In this document: positions 1 through 8,805 of the stretch, one piece after another
How positions within the stretch are numbered: the stretch's first letter is position 1
Layout of the letters: every line of letters begins with the position of its first letter
DNA from: an uncultured Gammaproteobacteria bacterium
GTDB lineage: Bacteria; Pseudomonadota; Gammaproteobacteria; Arenicellales; UBA868
Length of the DNA stretch: 45,834 nucleotides
Direction: 5' to 3'
Assembly: GCA_905612355.1 (NCBI GenBank)
Contig: CAJQRU010000067.1
Location: 1 to 45,834, forward strand
Program-made: the position numbers and the translations under genes
The notes under the pieces: model-generated
Told to the model about the DNA's origin: nothing
Seen by the model: the letters and a program-made list of their open reading frames with translations, nothing else
Databases searched by the model: none

Positions 1-999
1 GCGCTTGGCAATGGGCGTCCCACGGTAACGGATGCCAATGTCGTGTTAGGGGTTCTCAATCCAAATAGTCTGGCCGGTGGGAGTCTGCCGATTGATGCGA
101 AGTGTTCGATGAACGCGATTGATCGGCATATCGCCGATCCCTTAGGTTTGAGTCGTGTGGAAGCAGCGGCAGGGGTTCGACAGATTATTAATGTGGCAAT
201 GGCGCGTGCGATTCGTTCGGTTACGGTCGAGAGGGGCCGTGATCCGCGTGATATGACATTGTTTGCTTTCGGTGGTTCTGGACCGGCGCATGCAGTTGAT
301 GTGGCCGTGTTACTAGGTATTACAAAAGTCATTGTGCCGGTCATGTCGGGGGTGTTTTCAGCAGTGGGCATGTTGGGAGCCGATGTTGAACACAATCTGG
401 TCCACAATTTGTTCCGAGAATTGGACCAACTCGAAACGGTGGAAGTTATGGATGTGATCCAGCACCTGCGCCATGAAGGTGCGCAGCGCTTGTACAACGA
501 TGGATTTGACCAGTCTGATTTTGATATGCGGTTTAGCGCCGATATGCATTACCTGGGGCAATCGTCAGAGTTAACCGTTGGTTTTGACCCTAGCGAGATC
601 GAACGGAAAGGGCCGGAGTCTCTTTCTGCAGCATTTCATGCTGCCTATCTTGAGACCTATGGTTATCAGAATAACGAGCCCGTTGAGCTCGTTAATATTC
701 GCTTAAGTGCCTTGGGGGTTCGGCAGGACCGCGTCGCGTTTGCAGAGGGCAATGCGGGGGTCGCTGCTCGCGAGGCGACAGGCGCCATGCGCGAGGTGTG
801 GTTTGAGTCGAGCCGTCAACTCATGTCTGCGATGATATACCCGCGGTCAGTTGTTGATACGGAGGCGGTAACGGGTCCAGCTATACTGGAGGCTTATGAC
901 ACCACTATTGTAGTGCCTCCCCGATGTGTCGCCCACAATGATGCATGCGGCAGCGTCGTGATTGATATAGCGCCTGAGTTAATAGGTGATGCTGCATGA
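1..999 (+). CDS. hyuA: Hydantoinase/oxoprolinase family protein HyuA, C-terminal part (5' end outside window)
   Basis: The frame is open from base 1 and reads GNGRPTVTDANVVLGVLNP, typical of the middle of HyuA/5-oxoprolinase A proteins, so the gene starts before the window and no start is assigned here. Further HyuA signatures are FGGSGPAHAVDVA and a PVMSGVFSAVGML segment, followed by the usual C-terminal domain ending in an IVVPP-type strand. The family works with HyuB in ATP-dependent opening of hydantoin, N-methylhydantoin, oxoproline or related cyclic amides; the exact substrate cannot be read from sequence. Its stop overlaps the HyuB start as ATGA, which supports translational coupling of the two subunits. 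It is the first of three HyuA homologues in the window. Confidence 0.9.
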   Translation, partial: ALGNGRPTVTDANVVLGVLNPNSLAGGSLPIDAKCSMNAIDRHIADPLGLSRVEAAAGVRQIINVAMARAIRSVTVERGRDPRDMTLFAFGGSGPAHAVDVAVLLGITKVIVPVMSGVFSAVGMLGADVEHNLVHNLFRELDQLETVEVMDVIQHLRHEGAQRLYNDGFDQSDFDMRFSADMHYLGQSSELTVGFDPSEIERKGPESLSAAFHAAYLETYGYQNNEPVELVNIRLSALGVRQDRVAFAEGNAGVAAREATGAMREVWFESSRQLMSAMIYPRSVVDTEAVTGPAILEAYDTTIVVPPRCVAHNDACGSVVIDIAPELIGDAA

Positions 1000-2723
1000 A
1001 TCCTAGAACTGATCCGGTGACCTTCGCAGTCATTAAGCATGGACTGGATGCTATCGTCGATGAGATGGCGTATACGGTCTTGCGGACCGCGCGTTCAGAA
1101 ATCGTCAAGGATGTAATGGATTACTCTGCGGCTATTTGTGATAGCGAAGGACGAATGATTGCTCAGGCAAAAACCATTGCCCTGCATCTTGGGGCGGTGC
1201 CCGAGGCGATGCACGTTGTCCTGGAGAGATACAAGGATACCCTGGAAGAGGGTGATGCGGTCATTCTGAATGATCCCTATCAAGGAGGAATGCACCTTCC
1301 TGATATTTTCATGTTCATGCCTATTTTTTCCGAAGAGGAATTGCTGGCTTTCGCAGTGGTTATTTGCCACCACACCGATGTGGGCGGTCGGGTACCCGGT
1401 TCTAATGCAAGTGATTCGACCGAAATTTATCAGGAAGGCATTCGTATACCACCACTGAAACTCTTCGAAGGAGGGCGCCCAAACACCACTTTGATGCGCC
1501 TAATTGAGTTGAATGTCCGGTTGCCCGATAGAGTGATAGGAGACCTTAAGGCGCAATATGCTGCGTGCCGGGCCGGTTCCCTTGAACTTGCGAAGCTGTC
1601 AAAACGTTATGGCGTTAGTGGCCTCCAAGAACATTTTTCGGCGTTACTTGATTATGCAGAACGTATGACTCGTGAAGAGATCGCAACCTGGACCGATGGC
1701 ACTTACACTTTTGAGGATCATATTGACGATGATGGTTTGTCTGATACCCCTCTGCCGATCCGAGTCGCGATTACCGTGGCAGGCGATTGCGTATTGGTTG
1801 ACTACAGCGGGTCGGCCCCGCAGGTAGCGGCTGCATTGAATTCGACAAAATCTTACACCAACTCCTGCACGTACCTATCGGTACGGTGTGCGCTAAAGGG
1901 GGATATTCCCAACAACGCGGGAGTGTTTAGAGCCATTTCAGTCAGCGCTCCTGAAGCATCCATTCTGAACCCCGTCCTGCCGGCAGCTTGCGCCGCGCGG
2001 GCATTGACCGGTTACCGGGTAGTCGATGCTATGTTTGGCGCGTTGGCGCAAATAGTCCCTGATCGCGTCCCGGCGGCCGGAGAAGGTGGAAACACGGTGG
2101 TCTGTCTTGGTGGTTATCGGGGCGATGGCTCCCCCTTTATTATCGTTGACATGATCTGTGGCGCCTGGGGTGCTCGCCCGAATAAAGATGGAATCGAGGG
2201 GGTGACCAATCCGTCCCAGAATCTCTCGAATACTCCCGTTGAAACACTTGAATCTCAACATCCTGTACGAGTTGAAGAATACGCACTGGTGCCAGATTCT
2301 TGTGGCGCGGGCCGTTGGCGAGGAGGACTGGGGTTGTCACGTTCTTATCGCGTCCTGGCTAAAGAGGCGGGCCTGCAGTTGCGCGCGGACCGGATGAAGT
2401 TTCGACCTTACGGATTACAAGGAGGCGGTGAAGCGCCTGGGTCTAAAAACACCCTCGTTGAAGCCAATGGTGAAACCCACTTGTTGCCGAGCAAAGTGAA
2501 TCGACAGATGTATAAAGGCGACTTGATTCACCATATTCAACCGGGTGGAGGTGGCTTTGGCGATCCCATGACCCGGGACCCGATTCGGGTTGCAGCGGAT
2601 GTGTGGAATGAAAAGATTTCGGCTGTTTATGCACGTGATGAACACGGCGTTGTTGTCGATGGGTTAACGGGAGAGCTCGACCGAGTGGCGACCACCGATC
2701 TTCGCGCGTCCCTTGGGAAGTGA
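996..2723 (+). CDS. hyuB: Hydantoinase B/oxoprolinase family protein (HyuB)
   Basis: A 575-residue protein beginning with the family hallmark DPVTFAVIKHGLDAIVDEMAYTV. It carries the conserved ILNDPYQGGMHLPDI and CHHTDVGGRVPGS segments (residues about 90-135), a PDRVIGDLKAQYAA helix, and the glycine-rich C-terminal core PGGGGFGDPMTRDP. The length is normal for HyuB, about 550-600 residues. It is the partner subunit of the HyuA immediately upstream, whose stop it overlaps by 4 bp. Family knowledge says HyuA/HyuB form an ATP-dependent cyclic-amide hydrolase or an acetone-carboxylase-like complex; the substrate here is unknown. The following dehydrogenase gene starts 144 bp later on the same strand. 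Confidence 0.92.
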   Translation: MNPRTDPVTFAVIKHGLDAIVDEMAYTVLRTARSEIVKDVMDYSAAICDSEGRMIAQAKTIALHLGAVPEAMHVVLERYKDTLEEGDAVILNDPYQGGMHLPDIFMFMPIFSEEELLAFAVVICHHTDVGGRVPGSNASDSTEIYQEGIRIPPLKLFEGGRPNTTLMRLIELNVRLPDRVIGDLKAQYAACRAGSLELAKLSKRYGVSGLQEHFSALLDYAERMTREEIATWTDGTYTFEDHIDDDGLSDTPLPIRVAITVAGDCVLVDYSGSAPQVAAALNSTKSYTNSCTYLSVRCALKGDIPNNAGVFRAISVSAPEASILNPVLPAACAARALTGYRVVDAMFGALAQIVPDRVPAAGEGGNTVVCLGGYRGDGSPFIIVDMICGAWGARPNKDGIEGVTNPSQNLSNTPVETLESQHPVRVEEYALVPDSCGAGRWRGGLGLSRSYRVLAKEAGLQLRADRMKFRPYGLQGGGEAPGSKNTLVEANGETHLLPSKVNRQMYKGDLIHHIQPGGGGFGDPMTRDPIRVAADVWNEKISAVYARDEHGVVVDGLTGELDRVATTDLRASLGK

Positions 2724-2867
2724 CGCTCGGAGGCTTGGAGTTCGATGGGGATGATTGGGCAACGTGTTACCAGGTTGGTTGATCAGGCGGTGAGACCTGT
2801 TATTCACCAGGTGGGTTGTATTGTGATGAATATACTGCCGACGGAGAACTTAGGGGGGGCAAATTGA

Positions 2868-4025
2868 ATGGCTGAGCATCGCTTGGGCATCATCATGCAT
2901 GGAGTGACGGGCAGGATGGGGACCAACCAGCATCTGGCGCGGTCTATCGTGGCTATGCGCAACCAAGGTGGTGTGCTGTTGGAGAATGGCGATCGCATTG
3001 TGTTGGATCCGATACTGGTCGGACGAAGTGAAGAGAAGCTGCGCGCTCTAGCGCAGGAATATGGGGTCGTTCGTTGGACTACCGATCTTGGTGAGGCTTT
3101 AGCAGATTCTCGCGATAGATTGTTTTTTGATGCGGGCACGACTCAAATGCGCGCGGGGTTAATCGAACGCGCAATCTTGGCCGGAAAGGATATCTATACC
3201 GAAAAGCCGGTGGCGGAGAATATCAACGATGCCCTCAAGGTGGCGAGTCTTGCCCAGAAAGCGGGAATCGCCAATGGAGTTGTTCAGGACAAATTATTTC
3301 TGCCTGGCTTGATTAAGTTAAGGCGCCTGCGGGATGAGGGTTTCTTCGGGCGTATTCTTGCTGCACGCATTGATTTTGGTTATTGGGTTTTTGATGGATT
3401 CGAAGCCCCGGCGCAGCGGCCGGCATGGAATTATCAACTCGGCCAGGGTGGTGGGATTATTTTGGATATGTTCTGTCACTGGCGATACGTGCTTGACCAC
3501 ACGATAGCTCCGGTGACCGGTGTCTGTTGTATTGGTCGTAACCATATTCCTCAAAGACGCGACGATGCAGGGGAGTCTTATATCGCCGATGCGGATGACG
3601 GTGCATTTGCCATGCTTGAATTGGAGGGCAATGTGATTGCTCAGGTCGCGAGTTCTTGGACTACTCGAGTACGCCGCGATGATTTGGTAACCGTGCAGGT
3701 CGATGGGACAGCGGGATCAGCAGTAGCAGGACTGCAACGTTGTTGGGTCCAAAGCGGGGCAGAAACGCCACGACCGATATGGAACCCGGATGAGCCGCAG
3801 TCGATGACTTTTCCTGATCAATGGCGAGAAGTGTATGCGAGCGAATCATTCGATAATGGATTTAAAGCGCAATGGTTACTATTTCTTCGCCATTTGTATG
3901 ACGGCGCGCCGTACATCTACGATTTGATGGAGGGCGTTAAAGGTGTCCAGCTTGCTGATGCGGCTTTGAAAAGCTGGCGCACGCGTCGTTGGGTCGACAT
4001 TGGTTCGGCAGTTGGGATAGCCTGA
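2868..4025 (+). CDS. Gfo/Idh/MocA family NAD(P)-dependent oxidoreductase
   Basis: A 385-residue protein with an N-terminal Rossmann segment LGIIMHGVTGRMGTNQHLA, the family's EKPVAEN motif (near residue 107), and a C-terminal GFO_IDH_MocA domain containing FDGFEAPAQRPAWNYQ and an MFCHWRYVLDH segment that could hold the active-site residues. The family oxidises or reduces sugars, inositols and related polyols with NAD(P). The ATG follows a purine-rich leader with a G7 run (2853-2859) and an upstream GGAG. The next gene starts two bases after this stop, so the two are surely co-transcribed. Pairing with a DUF993 protein suggests the dehydrogenase product feeds that lyase-like enzyme; this is inference. 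The substrate cannot be assigned. Confidence 0.85.
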   Translation: MAEHRLGIIMHGVTGRMGTNQHLARSIVAMRNQGGVLLENGDRIVLDPILVGRSEEKLRALAQEYGVVRWTTDLGEALADSRDRLFFDAGTTQMRAGLIERAILAGKDIYTEKPVAENINDALKVASLAQKAGIANGVVQDKLFLPGLIKLRRLRDEGFFGRILAARIDFGYWVFDGFEAPAQRPAWNYQLGQGGGIILDMFCHWRYVLDHTIAPVTGVCCIGRNHIPQRRDDAGESYIADADDGAFAMLELEGNVIAQVASSWTTRVRRDDLVTVQVDGTAGSAVAGLQRCWVQSGAETPRPIWNPDEPQSMTFPDQWREVYASESFDNGFKAQWLLFLRHLYDGAPYIYDLMEGVKGVQLADAALKSWRTRRWVDIGSAVGIA

Positions 4026-4027
4026 AC

Positions 4028-5194
4028 ATGGCGGCGCTTCATTTGCCGAGTGTAACCGGCCAGTTGGAGACCTATGAGACTGGTGATGCCGGAAGTTTTT
4101 CGAGTGCACCGGGGCCGTTTTGTCGCATTGCCTACGCCGCTGCCCATGTGGTTGCTGACCCACTGGCCGCTAACGATCCGTGGTTAACACCGGCTATTGA
4201 CTGGGAACGAACGATTGCCTATCGAGAGTATTTATGGTCAATGGGATTAGGCGTAGCGGAGGCGATGGATACGGCGCAACGTGGAACGGGTCTTGAATGG
4301 GACTGCGCGCGCGAGCTGATCAAACGTAGCGTCTCGGCAGCACGTGCGTACGGAGATGCCACTATAGCTAGTGGTTGTGGCACTGATCACTTAGTTTCCG
4401 CTCGCGACAATACCTTGGATGACATTCAGTCGGCATACGAGTTGCAAGCGGAATTCATTCAAGCGCAGGGAGGGCGACTCATTTTGATGGCCAGTCGTGC
4501 CTTGGCGGCAAGCGCCCGTTCGCCCGATGACTATTACCGTATTTATGAGAGACTGTTGGCGCAGGTTGATGAACCAGTCATTATTCATTGGTTGGGCCCG
4601 ATGTTTGATCCGGCACTGGCGGGATATTGGGGGCATAGTGACCTGGACAAAGCTATGGATGTCTGTCTCGATGTGATTCGCTCGCACCCGCATAAGGTGC
4701 AAGGGGTGAAAGTATCGCTGTTAGACAAGCACCGCGAGATTGCTATGCGGCGACAGTTGCCGCCCGGTGTCGGAATGCTGTCAGGGGATGACTTTAATTA
4801 TCCGGAGTTAATAGAAGGAGATGAGCAGGGCTATTCCGATGCGTTGTTGGGTATTTTCGACGTGATCGCTCCAGCTGCATCGGCTGCTTTAGCTGCTCTG
4901 ACGGCTGGCCACGTCGACACCTATCGCAAGATTCTTGCGCCGACAGTGGCCTTGTCGCGTCATATTTTCGAAGCCCCCACCCGTTTTTATAAGACAGGTG
5001 TCGTACTGATGGCCTATCTGAATGGGTTACAGGATCATTTTGTTATGGTCGGTGGTCAGCAGAGTGCACGATCAGTCATTCATTTAAGCGAGCTGTTTCG
5101 ACTCGCCGACCGCGCGCGCCTTTTTCACGACCCTGAGGATGCATCAGATCGTATGGTGCGACTCTTGCGGCTTTATGGTGTGTCGCAAGCATAA
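4028..5194 (+). CDS. DUF993 / dihydrodipicolinate synthase-like protein
   Basis: A 388-residue protein resembling the DUF993 family, TIM-barrel proteins distantly related to DapA-type aldolases. Recognisable segments are GPFCRIAYAAAHVVADPLA near the N-terminus, ASGCGTDHL, EPVIIHWLGPMFDPAL and KVQGVKVSLLDKHREI, where the lysine lies at the end of a predicted strand and may be the Schiff-base residue. The chosen ATG lies two bases after the dehydrogenase stop; an in-frame start at 3989 would intrude into the upstream gene and adds non-family sequence. No experimental function is known to me for this family. Genes of this type often accompany Gfo/Idh/MocA dehydrogenases, which fits a sugar-like catabolic role. 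It is convergent with the next gene, with only 15 bp between them. Confidence 0.75.
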   Translation: MAALHLPSVTGQLETYETGDAGSFSSAPGPFCRIAYAAAHVVADPLAANDPWLTPAIDWERTIAYREYLWSMGLGVAEAMDTAQRGTGLEWDCARELIKRSVSAARAYGDATIASGCGTDHLVSARDNTLDDIQSAYELQAEFIQAQGGRLILMASRALAASARSPDDYYRIYERLLAQVDEPVIIHWLGPMFDPALAGYWGHSDLDKAMDVCLDVIRSHPHKVQGVKVSLLDKHREIAMRRQLPPGVGMLSGDDFNYPELIEGDEQGYSDALLGIFDVIAPAASAALAALTAGHVDTYRKILAPTVALSRHIFEAPTRFYKTGVVLMAYLNGLQDHFVMVGGQQSARSVIHLSELFRLADRARLFHDPEDASDRMVRLLRLYGVSQA

Positions 5195-5209
5195 ATATGC
5201 CTGCGAGGT

Positions 5210-6232
5210 TTAACGTGTGCTGCTTGTACCCAGGTAAGTATCACGTCCAGCGACCAAACTTCGTATTTTAGCGTCGGCGATCGATCGATCCAACATCCAG
5301 AAGCCACAATCCGGGTGCACATAGCGAAGGCGATCACGTCCCAGTATGTGGGCCGCATGCTCAATGGCTTTTGCGACTTCATCCGCGCTCTCGACCTCGG
5401 TTTTTTTTATATCAATGACGCCAATACCCAAGCCGATGTCTTCGCGCACTTCGCGCAGAGCTTCCAGATCTGTAATCGGACGATGCGCGCACTCCATTAC
5501 GATGTGGTCGACATGGAGTGCATTTAAATAATCAACTAATGAAGACCAGTCACCTTTTTGAATGCTTTGTCCGCCATAGTTGCCGAAACATAAATGAACA
5601 GCGGGAATGGATGGCACGGCGTCCAGGACGACATTGATGGCGGCAGCGGCCCACGTGGCTTCTTCGGGGTTTCCGGGTAGATTGGCCTCGTCAATTTGAA
5701 TGATGTCTGCATTGAGTGATTGGACCTGTTCAGCGAGCACTCGAGCCAAGGCCATGGCCGCTTCTGAGGTATCGCCGTATCGGTGATTAATTAACGTTTT
5801 GGCGAGCATGTGAGGCCCGGTTAACGTGAATTTCAGTGGTCGCGTGGCGAGTTGTTTGGCCCGGTTGCAGGCGCTGGGCAAATCCAGCGAGCCGTGATCG
5901 ATGTCGTCGTGGATCACCCCTGGAGGGGTGTTGCGAAATCGGGTGCCGGCATGTTGGCGATAATCCATTAATTCGGCAAAGCTGATGTCCGTTCGAATGC
6001 CTGCAAGCGGACGAACGAAGTATTCGATCATGCCATTGGTTTGCGGATGATTCGGATCGAAACGGTAGAGTTCACCATCACACACGACATCAACACCGGC
6101 TTGTTCCTGCGTGCTGATCACAACGCGCGTTGCATCCGTTAGGGCTTGGGTCGATGGGTTTTGTTGTAACCACTCTGGCACTGGATAGGAGCCGACGACG
6201 GTTGTTTGGATGCTCGGCGTTTGATACGTCAT
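5210..6232 (-). CDS. MetE-like cobalamin-independent methionine synthase family protein (short, C-terminal barrel only)
   Basis: A 340-residue protein matching only the catalytic barrel of MetE and lacking the N-terminal duplicate domain of the roughly 750-residue enzyme. The zinc ligands are visible: VHLCFGNY (His213, Cys215), VMECAHRP (Glu247) and HPDCGFWML (Cys309). The start begins with MTYQTPSIQTTVVGSYPVP, the usual beginning of such proteins, and is preceded by a strong GGAGGGG Shine-Dalgarno sequence; the open frame upstream of it is not family-like. Members of this short class act on methyl-thiol transfer or thiolation of small molecules; a true methionine synthase role is possible but not shown. 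It diverges from the Liv binding-protein gene, sharing a 215 bp intergenic region. Confidence 0.8.
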   Translation of the reverse strand: MTYQTPSIQTTVVGSYPVPEWLQQNPSTQALTDATRVVISTQEQAGVDVVCDGELYRFDPNHPQTNGMIEYFVRPLAGIRTDISFAELMDYRQHAGTRFRNTPPGVIHDDIDHGSLDLPSACNRAKQLATRPLKFTLTGPHMLAKTLINHRYGDTSEAAMALARVLAEQVQSLNADIIQIDEANLPGNPEEATWAAAAINVVLDAVPSIPAVHLCFGNYGGQSIQKGDWSSLVDYLNALHVDHIVMECAHRPITDLEALREVREDIGLGIGVIDIKKTEVESADEVAKAIEHAAHILGRDRLRYVHPDCGFWMLDRSIADAKIRSLVAGRDTYLGTSSTR

Positions 6233-6396
6233 GAAAAGTCCCCCTCCAAGTCCTGCTTGCTGACACGCGAAACGCGAGAGGTTAGCAGAACGAGTCCTAA
6301 ACAGTTGAATATAAAGAGTAATACACATCTTATAGAAAAAGCTTCAAGATGGCTCAGGCTTCCACAACCTTGGGCTTAATGTTTATACTGACAAAG

Positions 6397-6425
6397 TTGA
6401 CAGTCGTCTCAACGATGTATCTATT
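6397..6425 (+). promoter_or_regulatory. Candidate sigma-70 promoter of the Liv/lar unit
   Basis: A perfect -35 hexamer TTGACA (6397-6402) lies about 45 bp upstream of the binding-protein start. The -10 is not clean: TATCTA follows at 15 bp and TCTATT at 17 bp spacing. The site sits inside ACTG-N10-CAGT symmetry and the sequence repeats TGACA nine bases apart, so a regulator could bind here. This is the only good promoter-like sequence I found for the 15-gene unit downstream. Confidence 0.4.
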
Positions 6426-6447
6426 GTTTATTCAGGAGGATAAGAAT

Positions 6448-7773
6448 ATGAAACACAGAGTTTTAAGACTTGTGGCAGTTGGCGTCGCCGCGGTGCTGAC
6501 AACCTTTGGCGTGGCAGTAGGCAATGCCGTTGCGAAAGACAAGATGGTGATTGCCGTACCCACGTTCTTGACTGGGGGCGGTGCGCCGGCCTTCGGTGTT
6601 CCCGCTCGAAATGGCACTGAATTGATCATTCAGGCGATCAATAAAGGACAGGTGCCTGCGCCCTACAATACAAAAGGAATAGCCGGCGCGCAGGTTGAGG
6701 CCATTATCTATGATGAGTCTGGCGGTGGCGCCAAGCAGGTAACGGAATACAGAAACAAAGTACAGAAGTTGGGTGTCGATATGTTTGCAGGCTTTGTGTC
6801 GTCTGGCACTTGCGCGGCCATCACGCCAGTGGCTGAAGAACTCAAGACCCTTACGGTGTATGCCACATGCGGTACGCCACGGGTTTTTGAGGAATTAGAT
6901 AAGAATCCGAAATATGTTTTCCGGACAATGAGTCACGCGACGGCTGACGGCGTTGCATTGGCACATTACGTGGCAAGCAAATACCCTTCTGCTAATGGTT
7001 ATACCGGTATCAATCAGAACTACGCGTGGGGGCAGGACTCGTGGCGCGATTTTGATTTAGCGATGAAGGTATTGGCGCCCAACATCAAAGGTTCGGATAA
7101 GGGCCAATGGCCCAAGATTTTTGCGGGTCGCTATGGGGCCGAAATCTCTGCACTATTAAAATCACCAGAAGACCTGGTCCATACCAGTTTTTGGGGTGGG
7201 GATCTCGAGGCATTTATTTTTCAAGGTTTGGCGCGGGGATTATTCAAGAAAAAGACGTTTCTGATGTCGGTGGCAGGTACTGCTGCCTACCGATTAGGCA
7301 AGAAACTGCCTGCTGGAATTGTGTTGGGCTCCAGAGGGCCCTACGGCATTTATGCTAACCAGTTGACTGATACGCCGATGGTTAAGTGGTTTAATAATGC
7401 GTATGTCAATCGATATGGAACACAGCCAACGCAGCCAAGTTACCAATACGCCCAGGCGATTCTTGGCGCAAAGTTTGCCTATGAGAAAGCCGCAGCAGCG
7501 AATAGTGGGAAATGGCCGTCAACCGATCAGGTCATTGCAGCGTTGGAAGGGGCAACTTTCCAAGGTGTCGCCACAGAAGTTCGTATGGCGCGCAGTAATG
7601 GGCACCAGGGTGTGACTGATCACGCCTGGGGTGTGGCGAGTTTTGATAAAGAACTCGGTCTGCCGGTGGTGAGCGAGGTCATGCACTTTAAAGGCGATTG
7701 CATCATGCCGCCCGATGGCATGGACAGTGTCACTTGGCTTAAAGGTGGGATGAAAGGCGCGAAGTGCGACTGA
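6448..7773 (+). CDS. ABC transporter periplasmic substrate-binding protein, branched-chain amino acid (Liv/type 1) family
   Basis: A 441-residue precursor with a signal peptide (MKHRVLRL, hydrophobic core, then NAVAKDK as the likely cleavage region). The mature protein has the type 1 periplasmic binding fold: NGTELIIQAIN, IIYDESGGG, DMFAGFVSSGTCAAITPVAEE, and a NQNYAWGQDSWRDF segment in the second lobe. The ATG was chosen because AGGAGG sits seven bases upstream and a signal peptide follows directly; an upstream in-frame ATG at 6349 lacks both. It is followed by a perfect hairpin and then livHMGF-type genes, so it is the binding protein of that importer. The ligand is unknown; this family binds amino acids, amides, urea and aromatic acids. 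Confidence 0.88.
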   Translation: MKHRVLRLVAVGVAAVLTTFGVAVGNAVAKDKMVIAVPTFLTGGGAPAFGVPARNGTELIIQAINKGQVPAPYNTKGIAGAQVEAIIYDESGGGAKQVTEYRNKVQKLGVDMFAGFVSSGTCAAITPVAEELKTLTVYATCGTPRVFEELDKNPKYVFRTMSHATADGVALAHYVASKYPSANGYTGINQNYAWGQDSWRDFDLAMKVLAPNIKGSDKGQWPKIFAGRYGAEISALLKSPEDLVHTSFWGGDLEAFIFQGLARGLFKKKTFLMSVAGTAAYRLGKKLPAGIVLGSRGPYGIYANQLTDTPMVKWFNNAYVNRYGTQPTQPSYQYAQAILGAKFAYEKAAAANSGKWPSTDQVIAALEGATFQGVATEVRMARSNGHQGVTDHAWGVASFDKELGLPVVSEVMHFKGDCIMPPDGMDSVTWLKGGMKGAKCD

Positions 7774-7792
7774 TTTGATTTGATATGTTTGT

Positions 7793-7819
7793 GGTCCGGG
7801 GCAGTTCTTGCCCCGGACC
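7793..7819 (+). other. Intercistronic hairpin between binding protein and permease genes
   Basis: A perfect 11-bp inverted repeat, GGTCCGGGGCA (7793-7803) and TGCCCCGGACC (7809-7819), with a 5-nt loop, lies 19 bp after the binding-protein stop. It is very GC-rich but no T-run follows, so it is not a classic intrinsic terminator. Such hairpins can protect the upstream mRNA from 3' decay or partly attenuate transcription, giving more binding protein than permease. Confidence 0.75.
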
Positions 7820-7878
7820 CTCTCTGTAATGCTGAGCGTGGATCGCCGGCTCGATACGTCATAACGGTCACATAGATT

Positions 7879-8805
7879 ATGGTTCAACTGCTTTTGGGAT
7901 GGTTTGATCTACAGCTGATTTTTACGATCCTTACTGATGGTTTGATCTACGGATCCTATCTTTTTATTGTTGCGGTGGGGATGACGGTGATTTTTGGCGT
8001 GCAGCGAGTGCTGAATGTGACGCACGGTTCGTTTTACGCTTTTGGGGCTTATCTTGCGGCTTACCTCGGAGGCATTTGGTACGAGCATGAGTTACCGGAT
8101 TTTGGTGGATTCGTCATCATTTTTTTGGCTGCCATTGTGGTGGGTGTCTTTTTTGGCATTTTGATCGAGCGAGGATTGCTTAAGCATCTTTACGGAAAAG
8201 ACGAGCATATTGTTGTTTTAGCCACGTTTGCGGCGTTTCTAGCGCTCGAAGGCATCGGCTTGTTTATCTGGGGCACGGATCCTTACTTTTTCTATCAACC
8301 CCAAATGATGCTGGGATTCGTTGAGATTCTGGGGATGACCTATGATTACTACAATCTCTCGCTCATTGTTCTTGCGCTCATTATCTCGCTTTCGATTTGG
8401 TATTTTTTGAGTCGAACAATATGGGGCAGATTGTTGCAGGCCGTCATTTTTGATCGAGAGGTTAGCCAGGCGATGGGAGTCAATGTCACGGCGGTGTTTC
8501 TTGGGACATTTATTCTAGGGACAACGCTTGGGGCATTAAGCGGGGCTGCGATAGCGCCCACGATCTCGGTGTTGCCGGGGATTGGCGTCGAAGTTGTGGT
8601 GCTTGCCTTTGCGGTAGTGGTGATAGGGGGAATGGGAAGTATCCCAGGGGCTTTGATAGGCTCGGTTCTGGTGGGCGTGGTTCGCGCAGCTGCTATACAT
8701 GAGTTTCCTCAGGCGGAGATGTTTGTGATTTACGCGATCATGGCTATCGTACTGGTCTTTCGGCCTGAAGGTTTGTTCGCACCGCCAGCTGTCAGGAAGA
8801 TCTGA
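7879..8805 (+). CDS. livH: Branched-chain amino acid type ABC permease (LivH family)
   Basis: A 308-residue hydrophobic protein with about eight membrane segments. Family landmarks are GLIYGSYLFIVAVGMTVIFGVQRVLNVTHGSFYAFGAY at the N-terminus (shown here in part as VLNVTHGSFYAFGAY), a FDREVSQAMGVNV loop, and the C-terminal AFAVVVIGGMGSIPGAL with RPEGLF near the end. It forms the inner-membrane channel with the LivM homologue that follows; the two genes overlap at TGATG. The ATG begins a protein of normal length. It is placed between the binding protein and the ATPases of the same system. Confidence 0.9.
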   Translation: MVQLLLGWFDLQLIFTILTDGLIYGSYLFIVAVGMTVIFGVQRVLNVTHGSFYAFGAYLAAYLGGIWYEHELPDFGGFVIIFLAAIVVGVFFGILIERGLLKHLYGKDEHIVVLATFAAFLALEGIGLFIWGTDPYFFYQPQMMLGFVEILGMTYDYYNLSLIVLALIISLSIWYFLSRTIWGRLLQAVIFDREVSQAMGVNVTAVFLGTFILGTTLGALSGAAIAPTISVLPGIGVEVVVLAFAVVVIGGMGSIPGALIGSVLVGVVRAAAIHEFPQAEMFVIYAIMAIVLVFRPEGLFAPPAVRKI

